A DNA stretch of 64,000 nucleotides. Source: CAMDMI01 sp044379485 (GTDB taxonomy: Bacteria > Bacteroidota > Bacteroidia > Cytophagales > Flexibacteraceae). Shown here one piece after another: positions 1 to 9,020 of the stretch; within the stretch, counting starts at the first letter, position 1, and the number at the start of each line of letters is the position of its first letter. The notes under the pieces were generated by a model. The model made no database searches. It was not told the DNA's origin and saw nothing but the letters and a program-made list of their open reading frames with translations. Both the position numbers and the translations under genes were made by a program. The stretch lies in contig JBIPOE010000011.1 of NCBI GenBank assembly GCA_044379485.1, positions 1 through 64,000 on the forward strand, in the 5' to 3' direction.

Positions 1-216
1 AGTGATAAGACCTGGACGGAGTTTTGAAAGAAAACACAAACAGAAAAAACCTTACTCCATGAATTACAAGCCTTTATAACATTGGCTTAACTTAACGACA
101 TTGAATCATTATATATTAAAAATAATTCAGGGAAATTGATTTTAACCCGTTATTTGTTCCTGATTCGCAATAATGTGATTTAGAGCTAAAATTTTAATCA
201 GGCGTAAATATAAAAT

Positions 217-1200
217 TTGAAAGTATTCATCACCGGAGGAACCGGCATTCTGGGCAGGCAGCTCATTTCACGGCTTTTTGACAAGGATTTTGAAGTAGTT
301 GCTTTGGAAAAAGGCAAAGAATTAAACCGAAGACGCTTGGTTCCCTTTTCTGAAAAAATAACCTGGATTGATGGTGATGTAGGAGATTTAATGGCACTTC
401 AATCTGGAATGGAAGATGCTGACTTTGTGATTCATGCAGCCGCATTGGTTTCTTTTAATCCTGCAGATCGGACGATTTTGCACAAAATAAATGTGGAGGG
501 AACTTCCAATATAGTCAATTGTGCTTTGGTGGCACCCAAATTGAAAAAGTTAGTCTATGTTTCGTCTGTAGCCTCTTTATCTCCCAGTAAACCAGCACCT
601 AGCGAATTAAATGAGCGAAATGGCTTTAATCCGGAAGATGATACTTCTGACTATGCTTATACAAAATATCAGGCTGAATTGGAAATAGCCCGTGGTGTCG
701 AAGAAGGTTTAAAAGCTGCCATGGTTAACCCATCCATTATTTTGTCCCAGGGATCTACAAAAGAAAGTAGCAATACACTTTTTGGATATGCACAAAAGGG
801 AATGCCATTTTATCCGACAGGTTGGATCAACTATGTGGATGTAAGGGATGTTTGTGAGGTAATAGTTAAGCTATTGACTGAAGGTCCTGAAAATGGAGAA
901 AGGCTGGTGCTCAGTGCTGGCCATATTTCTTACAAAGAATTTTTAGAAAAGTCAGCTCAAACGCTGAAAGTACAAGCACCAAAAATAGAAACAAGTCCAT
1001 TTTTGTCGGAAATTGCCTGGCGTCTGAATTTTTTAATCTGTTTTATTTTTAGAAAAAAACCATTTTTGACAAAATTTACAGCCAGAGCTTCTGCCAAACG
1101 GCTGATTTACAGAAGTGATTTGCTGGCAAAAATTTGGCCCGATTTTAGATTTAAAAAATTAGACGACTCCATTCATTGGGTTTGCTCGAATCTTAAGTGA
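217..1200 (+). CDS. NAD(P)-dependent extended SDR, epimerase/dehydratase family
   Basis: A 327-residue extended short-chain dehydrogenase/reductase. The N-terminal Rossmann motif TGGTGILG is at residues 6-13, an acidic D53 follows strand 3, HAA lies at 73-75, and the catalytic set is S117 with YxxxK at Y146/K150. The family acts on nucleotide sugars, dihydroflavonol-like ketones or sterol-like substrates; the C-terminal half that sets substrate is not diagnostic here, so the reaction is not assigned. The start is a TTG at 217, needed to keep the first beta strand and glycine loop; no ATG lies close upstream. It stands 70 bp ahead of the TPR gene on the same strand and may share a transcript with it. 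Confidence 0.85.
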   Translation: MKVFITGGTGILGRQLISRLFDKDFEVVALEKGKELNRRRLVPFSEKITWIDGDVGDLMALQSGMEDADFVIHAAALVSFNPADRTILHKINVEGTSNIVNCALVAPKLKKLVYVSSVASLSPSKPAPSELNERNGFNPEDDTSDYAYTKYQAELEIARGVEEGLKAAMVNPSIILSQGSTKESSNTLFGYAQKGMPFYPTGWINYVDVRDVCEVIVKLLTEGPENGERLVLSAGHISYKEFLEKSAQTLKVQAPKIETSPFLSEIAWRLNFLICFIFRKKPFLTKFTARASAKRLIYRSDLLAKIWPDFRFKKLDDSIHWVCSNLK

Positions 1201-1270
1201 ATTTATTAGGTTAGGATTTCCAAATTTAGATATTTGCAGGCAGGCAGGAGGGGAAAAAGACATAGAATAC

Positions 1271-2686
1271 ATGCCAAGAGAATTTAATAACGATAAGGAA
1301 GGTACGGAGTGGGTAAAAAAATATGAGTCTATGCAAAAGGCTCAAAAGACTGAATTTCTGGATCTTGAGGCGTATGAATATATCATTTTCCACTATGTTT
1401 CGCAAAACGAACCTGCAAAGGCCAAAGTGGCTTGCGAACTTGCCATGTCCACGTTTCCTTATGCATCTGAACTTCTTTTAGATTATGCCCATGTCCTGGC
1501 AACATGTGGCGATAATAAAAATGCTATGGAGATGGTGGAAAAAGCAGAACAGTTTTTCCCGTATGATGTGGACTTGATCGTATTAAAGTGTTCCCTCATG
1601 AATTTTGAAGGAAAACATACCGATGCAATCCACTATATAACTGAACTTGAGCCCATTGTAGAACAAAAAGAAAGATTGTACCATGCTTTGGCCAATACTT
1701 TTGCACAAATGGAAAACTTCGAGGATGCCATTTTCTGGTTTAAAAAATCGCTTGATATTGACCCAAATGCCAATGATTGTTTAGAGGAATTTCTGGTTGT
1801 TTTAAGTGCAGGAGATAATCTTGAGGAAGGATTACCCTATTTTAAAATAGCCCTTGATGCGGATCCATTTGACGCTCTGCTTTGGTTAAGTTATGCCAAT
1901 GTTTTAAATACCATCGAAGACTTTGAAGAAGCTTTAGTCGCTATTGACTACTGTTTGGCTTTAGAGGAAAAAATGCATATCGCCCATTTTCACAAAGGAA
2001 ATATCCTGATGAACATGGATAAATTTGAGGAGGCAGCGGTATGCTTTCAGGAGGCCATTGCCATAACAGATAAGCAAGCTGATTATTATGTAGGTGTGGG
2101 TGCAGCAATGGAAAGCCTTGAAAAATATGACCAGGCCATTCATCATTTTAGAAAAGCGATAAAGATAAATCCCGAACAAGATGATGCCTATTTTGGCATA
2201 GGCTCTTGTTTATTGGAAATGGAAAAGTTTTCTGAAGCCATTCATTTTTTTAATAAAGCCATTCAATATGATGAAGAAAACCCAACGTATTGGATCAACA
2301 AAGCAGTTGCAGAATATGGCTTAGGTAACATCATTTCCGCAGAACAAGCTTTTGAAAAAGTATATGAAATAGAGCCTGAAAACCTTACGCTTTGGCTGGA
2401 TTGGTCTCATATATATTTTGAACAAGGTCATGTAGAGAAGGCAGTAAGTATGATTAATGAAGCCATTGCGCTTATGCCGGATGAAGCTTTGTTGTATTAT
2501 CGAAATGCCTCTTATTTGTTCTCAAGCGGGTCCTTTAAAGAGGCGCTTATATATTTAGAAAACGGAATCTTATTGGATTATGACAGCCACTCGGTTTTGT
2601 ATGAATTTTTTGATGACATTAAAACCCAGAAAATGCTGTATAAAATTATCCAGGAAATAAAAAATAACGGAAAATCAAATCAATGA
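1271..2686 (+). CDS. Tetratricopeptide repeat protein
   Basis: A 471-residue acidic protein made almost wholly of TPR-type helical hairpins. Repeats of about 34 residues with the W/L-G-A-F-A-P pattern are clearest from residue 130 to 400 (for example around DAIFWFKKSLDIDP and QAIHHFRKAIKINP). There is no signal peptide or membrane segment, so it should be a cytosolic scaffold or partner-binding protein; the partner is unknown. Its last 4 bases overlap the start of the ComA-like gene (ATGA arrangement), which points to translational coupling and a possible shared role. The ATG at 1271 is the first in frame after the SDR gene. Confidence 0.88.
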   Translation: MPREFNNDKEGTEWVKKYESMQKAQKTEFLDLEAYEYIIFHYVSQNEPAKAKVACELAMSTFPYASELLLDYAHVLATCGDNKNAMEMVEKAEQFFPYDVDLIVLKCSLMNFEGKHTDAIHYITELEPIVEQKERLYHALANTFAQMENFEDAIFWFKKSLDIDPNANDCLEEFLVVLSAGDNLEEGLPYFKIALDADPFDALLWLSYANVLNTIEDFEEALVAIDYCLALEEKMHIAHFHKGNILMNMDKFEEAAVCFQEAIAITDKQADYYVGVGAAMESLEKYDQAIHHFRKAIKINPEQDDAYFGIGSCLLEMEKFSEAIHFFNKAIQYDEENPTYWINKAVAEYGLGNIISAEQAFEKVYEIEPENLTLWLDWSHIYFEQGHVEKAVSMINEAIALMPDEALLYYRNASYLFSSGSFKEALIYLENGILLDYDSHSVLYEFFDDIKTQKMLYKIIQEIKNNGKSNQ

Positions 2687-3447
2687 ATTATAACTTAAAC
2701 CAACTACCGGAAAGGACAAACAAACCGAGGAATTCTGGATATACCATGGCAATGGACAAAGGTCTAAGCGTACGTGAGGCTGAAGATTTTATGTCAGTAT
2801 GCGCTGGTTATGTGGATGTTGTAAAGTTGGGTTGGGCTACATCTTATGTTACCCCAAACCTGAAAGAAAAACTAGCCGTTTACAAATCAGCTGGAGTTCC
2901 CGTTTATTTTGGAGGAACACTTTTTGAGGCATTCGTAGTAAGAAATCAATTTGAGGACTACTTGCGGGTTTTAGATACGTTTAATTTGGACCATGTTGAA
3001 GTAAGTGATGGCTCTATCGAATTACCTCATGATGAAAAATGTAGCTACATTGAAAAACTTGCCAAAAGAGCTACAGTTTTATCCGAGGTTGGTTCCAAAG
3101 ATGAACAAAAGATAATACCACCTTACAAATGGATTCAGCTGATGAACAAAGAGTTGGAAGCAGGTGCTTGGAAAGTAATCGGAGAGGCAAGAGAAGGCGG
3201 AACTGTTGGATTATTTAGACCCACTGGTGAAGTACGAGAAGGTTTGGTTGATGAAATATTAACCCAGATTCCCTTTGAAAGTATTATTTGGGAAGCACCT
3301 CAAAAGGCACAACAAGTCTGGTTTATCAAACTTTTAGGAGCCAATGTAAACCTTGGAAATATTGCTCCGAATGAAATCATCCCTCTGGAAACCATTCGTT
3401 TAGGATTGAGAGGTGATACATTTAATCATTTTTTAGGTAATTTATAG
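2683..3447 (+). CDS. comA: Phosphosulfolactate synthase (ComA) family protein
   Basis: A 254-residue TIM-barrel protein of the ComA family, close to full family length. Recognisable segments are MDKGLS (25-30), VVKLGWATSY with the conserved lysine, GGTLFEAF, VEVSDGSIELP and RLGLRGDT at the C-terminus. In methanogens ComA joins sulfite and phosphoenolpyruvate to make (R)-phosphosulfolactate, the first step to coenzyme M; Bacillus YitD is a homologue. ComB and ComC are not in this window. In a bacteroidote the product could feed cysteate/sulfolactate for sulfonolipids, but that is inference. It overlaps the preceding TPR gene by 4 bp and is followed by a hairpin. Confidence 0.85.
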   Translation: MNYNLNQLPERTNKPRNSGYTMAMDKGLSVREAEDFMSVCAGYVDVVKLGWATSYVTPNLKEKLAVYKSAGVPVYFGGTLFEAFVVRNQFEDYLRVLDTFNLDHVEVSDGSIELPHDEKCSYIEKLAKRATVLSEVGSKDEQKIIPPYKWIQLMNKELEAGAWKVIGEAREGGTVGLFRPTGEVREGLVDEILTQIPFESIIWEAPQKAQQVWFIKLLGANVNLGNIAPNEIIPLETIRLGLRGDTFNHFLGNL

Positions 3448-3457
3448 AAAGGAAGTG

Positions 3458-3481
3458 TTGGTCGTTTTCTACAACGACCAA
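3458..3481. terminator. Hairpin between convergent genes
   Basis: A perfect 9-bp stem (TTGGTCGTT / AACGACCAA) with a 6-base loop sits in the 21-bp gap between comA and the convergent dehydrogenase gene, overlapping the stop of the latter. There is no strong T tract, so it is a possible shared transcription end or mRNA 3' stabiliser rather than a canonical intrinsic terminator. Confidence 0.4.
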
Positions 3482-4758
3482 TACTCAAATCCTTCCGCTC
3501 TTTTCCTGAACAAACCTTTAATATCAACAAGCAATGCAGGAAAATTCGCCCAGCTTTGAAGTGTGGCATTGTCTATTTCGAGAAATGGTTTGTGGGCTAC
3601 TGCCAAAACGATGGCATCGTACTTTCCTTCTGGTTTTTCTTTCAGGTCAATTTGATATTCTTCATGTAGTGCGTCCTTATCTGCCAGAGGATCAACCACG
3701 TCAACCAATAATGAATATGCCTTTAGCTCCTGTACAAGTTCGGCCACTTTAGAATTTCTGACGTCACTTACACCTTCTTTAAAGGTAGCACCCAATACCA
3801 AGACCTTAGATTCAGCTGGATTTTTTCCTTGCTTTACTACTTTTTGAACAGTCTTTTTAGCGATGTAAGCTGGCATTTGGTCATTGGTGTACCGTCCTGC
3901 AAGAATAATTTTCGGGTCATGCCCTAGCGCTTTTGATTTGTAAGTCAGATAATATGGATCTACACCTATACAATGCCCACCTACCAAACCGGGTGAGAAT
4001 TTTAGAAAATTCCATTTGGTTCCTGCGGCCTCCAAAACCTCAAATGTGTTGATTTTCAGACGGTCACAAATCATGCTGATCTCGTTCATCAAGGCAATGT
4101 TGAGGTCCCGCTGCGTGTTTTCTATAATTTTTGCAGCTTCTGCAACCTTAATTGAACTTGCCTGATAAATTCCTGCTTCAACAATGCTTCCATAAACCGC
4201 TGATATAAATTCAAGTGCTTCGGCATCATTTCCGGAAACTACTTTTATCACATTGGCAAGTGTATGTTCTTTATCTCCTGGATTTATCCTTTCCGGAGAA
4301 AAGCCTACTTTAAAGTCTTTACCCATTTTGAGCCCTGAAATTTCTTCCAAAATCGGAACACAATCTTCTTCTGTACAGGCTGGATAGGTAGTGCTTTCAA
4401 AAACCACATAATCGCCTGGTTTTAATGCATTTGCAATGGTTTCAGTTGCTGAAAGTAAGGGTCCAAGATCTGGCATTGTATGGGCATCTATAGGAGTAGG
4501 CACCGCAACGATGTGAAAATTGGCTTTTTTTAAAAAAGCTGGATTGGCCGAAAATTCGATATTGACACCAGCAAATTCCTCAGAAGTAACCTCACCACTT
4601 GGATCTAAGCCTTTTTGCATCATTTCTATGCGTGATGGGTTAATGTCAAAACCTACAACAGGAAATTTTCGCCCAAATGCAAGTGCAATTGGAAGACCCA
4701 CATAGCCAAGACCAGTTACCGAGATAACAGTATTTTGAAGGTTCATTTTGGTTTTCAT
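3469..4758 (-). CDS. Nucleotide sugar dehydrogenase (UDP-HexNAc 6-dehydrogenase type)
   Basis: A 429-residue UDP-glucose/GDP-mannose dehydrogenase family enzyme, which oxidises the C6 hydroxyl of a UDP-sugar to a uronic acid with two NAD+. The NAD motif GLGYVGLP is at 16-23, the catalytic base region with K204 follows, and the nucleophilic cysteine is C263 in GGHCIGVDPYY. The overall pattern (SSIKVAEAAK, ENTQRDLNIALMNE) resembles the WbpA/WbpO/TviB group acting on UDP-GlcNAc or UDP-GalNAc rather than UDP-glucose; the exact substrate is inferred. It is the last gene of a minus-strand run after lptD and a hexapeptide acetyltransferase, 21 bp after the latter, consistent with surface polysaccharide or LPS synthesis. 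Confidence 0.9.
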   Translation of the reverse strand: MKTKMNLQNTVISVTGLGYVGLPIALAFGRKFPVVGFDINPSRIEMMQKGLDPSGEVTSEEFAGVNIEFSANPAFLKKANFHIVAVPTPIDAHTMPDLGPLLSATETIANALKPGDYVVFESTTYPACTEEDCVPILEEISGLKMGKDFKVGFSPERINPGDKEHTLANVIKVVSGNDAEALEFISAVYGSIVEAGIYQASSIKVAEAAKIIENTQRDLNIALMNEISMICDRLKINTFEVLEAAGTKWNFLKFSPGLVGGHCIGVDPYYLTYKSKALGHDPKIILAGRYTNDQMPAYIAKKTVQKVVKQGKNPAESKVLVLGATFKEGVSDVRNSKVAELVQELKAYSLLVDVVDPLADKDALHEEYQIDLKEKPEGKYDAIVLAVAHKPFLEIDNATLQSWANFPALLVDIKGLFRKRAEGFEYWSL

Positions 4759-4779
4759 ATTCTTATGTTTTAAGGATTT

Positions 4780-5370
4780 TTAGTTTTTTTCTATTTCCAC
4801 TTTGCCATCTTTCAGATAATACAGCTCCTGACTTTCAGAACATCTGGCCTCATGGTTTTCATCAAAATGAAGCCGCTTCCCGTTTTTACTCATCCATCCA
4901 ATTTGACGCCCTGGATTTCCAACGATTAGTGCAAAATCTGGTACAGATCTGTTTACCACAGCACCTGCGCCTATAAATGCGTATTTGCCAATGGTAATGC
5001 CACAAACAATGGTTGCATTGGCCCCAATGGTTGCTCCTTTTTTTACCAGGGTTTTTAAAAATTCACTCTTTCGGTTCACCGCACTTCGGGGATTATACAC
5101 ATTTGTAAAAACCATGCTGGGACCCAAAAAAACGTCATCTTCACATTCAACACCTGTATAAATGGAAACATTATTTTGAACTTTCACATTTTTTCCAAGC
5201 GTAACATTGGGTGAAACAACCACATTTTGCCCCAGATTACAACCAGAGCCAAGTTTAGAATGGCTCATGATGTGACAAAAATGCCAGATTTTACAACCAA
5301 AGCCAATCTCCACATTGGCATCCACATAAGATGATTCATGAACAAAATACCCGGTTTCTATTGGTGCCAT
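4780..5370 (-). CDS. Hexapeptide-repeat acetyltransferase, WbpD/WlbB-like
   Basis: A 196-residue left-handed beta-helix acyltransferase with imperfect hexapeptide repeats over residues 12-155. The stretch around GPSMVFTNVYNPRSA and the catalytic-type histidine region IWHFCHI are typical of WbpD/WlbB enzymes, which N-acetylate the 3-amino group of UDP-2-acetamido-3-amino-uronic acid in O-antigen synthesis. It is placed directly before a UDP-HexNAc dehydrogenase, the enzyme making the uronate in that pathway; the oxidase and aminotransferase (WbpB/WbpE types) are not in the window. The assignment to that exact sugar is inference; membership of the acetyltransferase family is secure. Confidence 0.87.
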   Translation of the reverse strand: MAPIETGYFVHESSYVDANVEIGFGCKIWHFCHIMSHSKLGSGCNLGQNVVVSPNVTLGKNVKVQNNVSIYTGVECEDDVFLGPSMVFTNVYNPRSAVNRKSEFLKTLVKKGATIGANATIVCGITIGKYAFIGAGAVVNRSVPDFALIVGNPGRQIGWMSKNGKRLHFDENHEARCSESQELYYLKDGKVEIEKN

Positions 5371-5385
5371 TTTTTGTTTTGCTGT

Positions 5386-8154
5386 TTATCTATCAAACCA
5401 ACTTCTTCTTCTGCTTAACTTAAGATCTTGAAGAACAGATGCTTTTACGTTAATATCTATTGAATAAGAACCCCTGTTTCCTGTTGGGACCCAATTAAAC
5501 CTCATTTCCCAGCAATGTAAATCTCTGTAAATGTTGATATTTGGGTAAACCAAAGTTTTATTTATAAAATCATATCCTGAGTTGAATCCAACTTTCCATT
5601 TTGGGGTGAGGTTTACATCTCCACTAAAGGTCAAAGAATGCATGAATGCAGATTTGTCAAATCCATTTTTGGTGTAGGTTAAATTGTATGCAAGATTCAA
5701 ATTCCAGGGAATATTAAAATCTACATACATATCTGGGTTGGCATTTATAAAATCCAGTTCTCGTTCCTCCTGAGCACTCATGTTCTTTTTAGGCGATTTT
5801 TTCTTTTCTCTTGCCTTTGGGTTTAGGCTTGTGCTCGTTGCAAGATTTAAAGAATTAAGCCTTCCTATTCCATTACCAGCTTTCCATGCATAAACAGGGG
5901 TTTTTCTTTGAGCTTTTATTTGATTCCCCTCCTGATCTAAAACTGGTGCCTGAAAAGAATACGGATCCACAACACCATTTAAGTTCACATTTAAGTTTCC
6001 AAATAGCGTTGTTCTTGCAGAAATATTGATGGGTGCCAGTTGAAATGAATCTGCTGCCATATTGTATGAAGAGGCAATATTCAAATTATCAAGTAGGTTT
6101 ATCTTTTTAAACGGTTCCTTTCCTGTCGTATCTTTTCTGTTTTTCACCTTCAATTCAAATGTATTTGAAAGTGAAAAGTTAACAGACCCACTTTCACCTC
6201 TGGCTGGAGTTCCACCTAATACCGCGTTTGCAAAAGGGCTAAGTCTTTCTGTTTTCCCAAACGAATCAATTTGTATTTCACGGGTCATTCCGTACTTTGG
6301 ATCCGAAAGATCAGGTCTGTAACTAAACCCAATTGTTGGATTTACAATATGTCGAAGGGCTTCAATTCCGGCTTTCTTTATAAAAAAAATGCCGTAAAGT
6401 CGTGTTTGAAACGAAACACTGCTGTTATAATTATAAGCCCTTGAAAACTGCTGAATGGTGTCAATATCAAGTGCTTTTTTCTCCTTTATCCAATTGTAGT
6501 CAAGTCTTTGCAGATACCAATATTCATCATAATTAAAACTGGGTGCCACCTGCAAATATTTAAGGAGGTTAAATGAGGTGGAAATAGGTACAGAATGTTT
6601 CATTCCATTTTTCATCCTGTCTAAAATAGGTTTGAAATTCTTTTGTTCAAAAGGCAAAATGCTGTCATTTAGCTTACTAGCTTCTTTAAGTATTGTTGCT
6701 CCTGAAAAAGCCTGTGCCGAAACTGGTGCATTGCTAATGGTATTTTGAGCTTGCATGGAGTAGGCAAAACTCACTTTTTCCCACCAACTTTTTCCTGAAC
6801 TACTGCCCCTTTTAAATGGATAAATCCGGTTCATATTCAGATTAAATGTAGGCAAGTCCATGTCGATTTGTTTGGTAACTACGTTTTGCTGCTGTCTTGC
6901 ATTTATTCCCAGACTGAACGGTGTGTTCTTAAAAGTTTTGGAATAAGCTACGTTTGAAGAAAAGGTTGAGGACAAGTAGTTTTGTGTGCTAAAGGAGTTT
7001 CTATTGTTAAACGTGGAGGTTCCAAGATTAACCGAGGCCGAAAATGAAGAGGTTCCTCTTGTTTCAGGAATGTGACTCCACTGCAACCAGAAATCCTCCC
7101 CAACTGGTGTTAAATTATCATCTCCTGCCTTACGGTTTGAATATCTGACATCCAAATTTCCACTATAGCCGTACCGCTTTTTGTAATTGGCTAACACAGA
7201 AAGTCCGGTACTCCCTTTGGAATATATATCAGTTAATATTCTGGCTTCGGCATAATCGTTTATATGCCAGTAATATCCACCGTTTCTAAGGAAAAAACCT
7301 CTGTCCACGGCTTCGCCATATGTAGGAACAATTAAACCAGAAGAAGCACTTTGAGGTGTTGGAAATATGCCAAAACCAAAACCAAATGGCGTAGGTAATT
7401 CTTTAAAATGGATATTGAAAGGTCCGGTTACCATTTTCTTTCCCGGAATTACTTTGATTTTTGAAGCTTGAATATGAAAATGCGGATGTTCAAGATTGCA
7501 GGTTGTGTATTGTGCATTGCGAATATACATCTGATTTTCAGGTGTTTTCTTTACTGATTCACCATGAATGTATCCCTCGCCTTGTTGGGTAACAATGCCT
7601 TGAATTTTTGCTCGTTTGCTTTTAAAATTGTAGGTCATTGAGTTGGCCTCATACTTCTCTGCGCCTTGGGTAAAAACTGGCTTCCCTTTTAACTTTCCCG
7701 TTGTATCTGGAAGACCCTTTGCAAAGGCAACATTTTTAATCAAGTCGATTTCCACATATTCTGCAGTTAAAGTTAAATTGGTGTATTCCACTTTGGCATT
7801 ATGGAATAGGTAAACTTTGGAAACTGAGGCGTCGTATATAACAGAATCTTCTGCAGTATATTTAACCTCATCCTGAAGGTCTCCACTAGAGGAGGTAACA
7901 TCTGTTGAATCAATAAAAAGCGAATCACTAACCAATGAGTCCAGATTTTTAACAGTATCTACTTGTATGGCTATGGGCTTAATCTTAATTTCAGATGGAG
8001 CACTTTTAGTTTTTTTTGGCGTGGGCTTTGTTTTTTTTCCCACAGAGCTTTTGGACGTTTTGGGTTTTGTTCCTTTTGGTTTAACCTGTGCCTCCACCCA
8101 AAACGGCAATAGCCCAAAAAATAAAAGGAGAACTAATAAACAGATGCGGAACAA
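5386..8154 (-). CDS. lptD: LptD-like outer-membrane LPS assembly protein
   Basis: A 922-residue outer-membrane protein. A signal peptide (hydrophobic residues 3-22, ending VEA) is followed by a Lys/Thr/Pro-rich linker, an OstA/LptA-like beta-jellyroll domain (about residues 95-240: VEYTNLTLTAEYVEIDL, YEANSMTYNFKSKRAKIQGI) and then a long beta-barrel rich in alternating aromatic strands. This is the bacteroidotal form of LptD, which inserts lipopolysaccharide into the outer leaflet. The gene heads a run with the acetyltransferase 15 bp downstream and the sugar dehydrogenase next, linking LPS export with LPS sugar synthesis. It is divergent from the amidase gene, 61 bp away. Confidence 0.87.
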   Translation of the reverse strand: MFRICLLVLLLFFGLLPFWVEAQVKPKGTKPKTSKSSVGKKTKPTPKKTKSAPSEIKIKPIAIQVDTVKNLDSLVSDSLFIDSTDVTSSSGDLQDEVKYTAEDSVIYDASVSKVYLFHNAKVEYTNLTLTAEYVEIDLIKNVAFAKGLPDTTGKLKGKPVFTQGAEKYEANSMTYNFKSKRAKIQGIVTQQGEGYIHGESVKKTPENQMYIRNAQYTTCNLEHPHFHIQASKIKVIPGKKMVTGPFNIHFKELPTPFGFGFGIFPTPQSASSGLIVPTYGEAVDRGFFLRNGGYYWHINDYAEARILTDIYSKGSTGLSVLANYKKRYGYSGNLDVRYSNRKAGDDNLTPVGEDFWLQWSHIPETRGTSSFSASVNLGTSTFNNRNSFSTQNYLSSTFSSNVAYSKTFKNTPFSLGINARQQQNVVTKQIDMDLPTFNLNMNRIYPFKRGSSSGKSWWEKVSFAYSMQAQNTISNAPVSAQAFSGATILKEASKLNDSILPFEQKNFKPILDRMKNGMKHSVPISTSFNLLKYLQVAPSFNYDEYWYLQRLDYNWIKEKKALDIDTIQQFSRAYNYNSSVSFQTRLYGIFFIKKAGIEALRHIVNPTIGFSYRPDLSDPKYGMTREIQIDSFGKTERLSPFANAVLGGTPARGESGSVNFSLSNTFELKVKNRKDTTGKEPFKKINLLDNLNIASSYNMAADSFQLAPINISARTTLFGNLNVNLNGVVDPYSFQAPVLDQEGNQIKAQRKTPVYAWKAGNGIGRLNSLNLATSTSLNPKAREKKKSPKKNMSAQEERELDFINANPDMYVDFNIPWNLNLAYNLTYTKNGFDKSAFMHSLTFSGDVNLTPKWKVGFNSGYDFINKTLVYPNINIYRDLHCWEMRFNWVPTGNRGSYSIDINVKASVLQDLKLSRRRSWFDR

Positions 8155-8191
8155 AGCAGTGTGGTGAGCGAAGGATTTTGCAATTTTGGCA

Positions 8192-8222
8192 CAAAATTAA
8201 GACATAGCGGCGCCAATGCCAA
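8192..8222 (-). promoter_or_regulatory. Candidate lptD promoter
   Basis: Read on the minus strand, TAATTTTG (matches the Bacteroidota -7 consensus TAnnTTTG) lies 20 bases after a TTG -33 element, upstream of lptD. It overlaps the first codons of the divergent amidase gene. Pattern match only. Confidence 0.35.
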
Positions 8223-9007
8223 TTCAAACGATCAGACTTACCGTTTTATTGTGGATTATTTCACTTTTTATTGCTGTTTTTTTCAGTTTTAAGGAATATG
8301 ATAAAAAATACCGGCTAAAAACCATTGTCCTCGATGCTGGGCATGGTGGAAAAGATCCTGGGACTCACGGAAAAAAAACCAAAGAAAAGGATGTTGTATT
8401 GGCAGTTGTCCAGAAATTAGGAAAGCTCATTAAAGTAAAGTATCCTGAAATAAAGGTTGTTTACACCAGGACCACGGATAAATTTATTGAATTGAATGAA
8501 CGTTCCAGTATAGCCAACCGGAATAACGCCGATCTTTTTATTTCAATTCATTGCAATTCTGGCCCTGCACATATTTGTGGATCTGAGACTTACGCAATGG
8601 GACTTCATACCTCGGAGGGGAATCTTAGAGTCGCAAAAAGGGAAAATGCGGTTATTTTAAAAGAAGATGACTATTTGAAAAAATATGGCGGATTCGATCC
8701 CAATTCGCCTTTAGCGCATATTTTCTTTGCCAATGTGCAAAATGTATTTTTGGATAGGTCTCTTTCCTTCGCACAAAAAGTAGAGCAACAATTTGAGAAT
8801 CAGGATGGTAAAACTAGCAGAGGGGTAAAGCAGGCAGGTTTTTTGGTTTTATGGAAAACTTCTATGCCTGCAGTTTTAATTGAGCTTGGATACCTGACAC
8901 ACAACAAAGAGGAGAAAACCCTTCATGGTGAGGATGGGCAAAATGCAGCAGCCAAAGGTATATTGAAGGCTATAAGTAAATATAAAGAGGGCTTGGAAGA
9001 GAAATAG
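8216..9007 (+). CDS. N-acetylmuramoyl-L-alanine amidase (Amidase_3)
   Basis: A 263-residue zinc amidase that cleaves the bond between MurNAc and the stem peptide in the cell wall. One N-terminal membrane segment or uncleaved signal (residues 7-23) anchors it, followed directly by the catalytic domain: LDAGHGGKDPG with the first zinc histidine, a Glu in ERSSIANRNNADLF, SIHCN with the second histidine, and the catalytic Glu in VLIELGYLTH. No LysM or SPOR domain is present. It is divergent from lptD, a common envelope pairing. The ATG at 8216 is the only one that keeps the anchor. Confidence 0.9.
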   Translation: MPIQTIRLTVLLWIISLFIAVFFSFKEYDKKYRLKTIVLDAGHGGKDPGTHGKKTKEKDVVLAVVQKLGKLIKVKYPEIKVVYTRTTDKFIELNERSSIANRNNADLFISIHCNSGPAHICGSETYAMGLHTSEGNLRVAKRENAVILKEDDYLKKYGGFDPNSPLAHIFFANVQNVFLDRSLSFAQKVEQQFENQDGKTSRGVKQAGFLVLWKTSMPAVLIELGYLTHNKEEKTLHGEDGQNAAAKGILKAISKYKEGLEEK

Positions 9008-9020
9008 CCATTTGGAACTA

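Noticed and set aside
1..216. A gene end at the left edge of the window.
   Set aside because: More than one frame is open for a short distance from base 1 (one ends at 25-27, another near 86-88), but neither is long enough to be recognised, so no feature is called.
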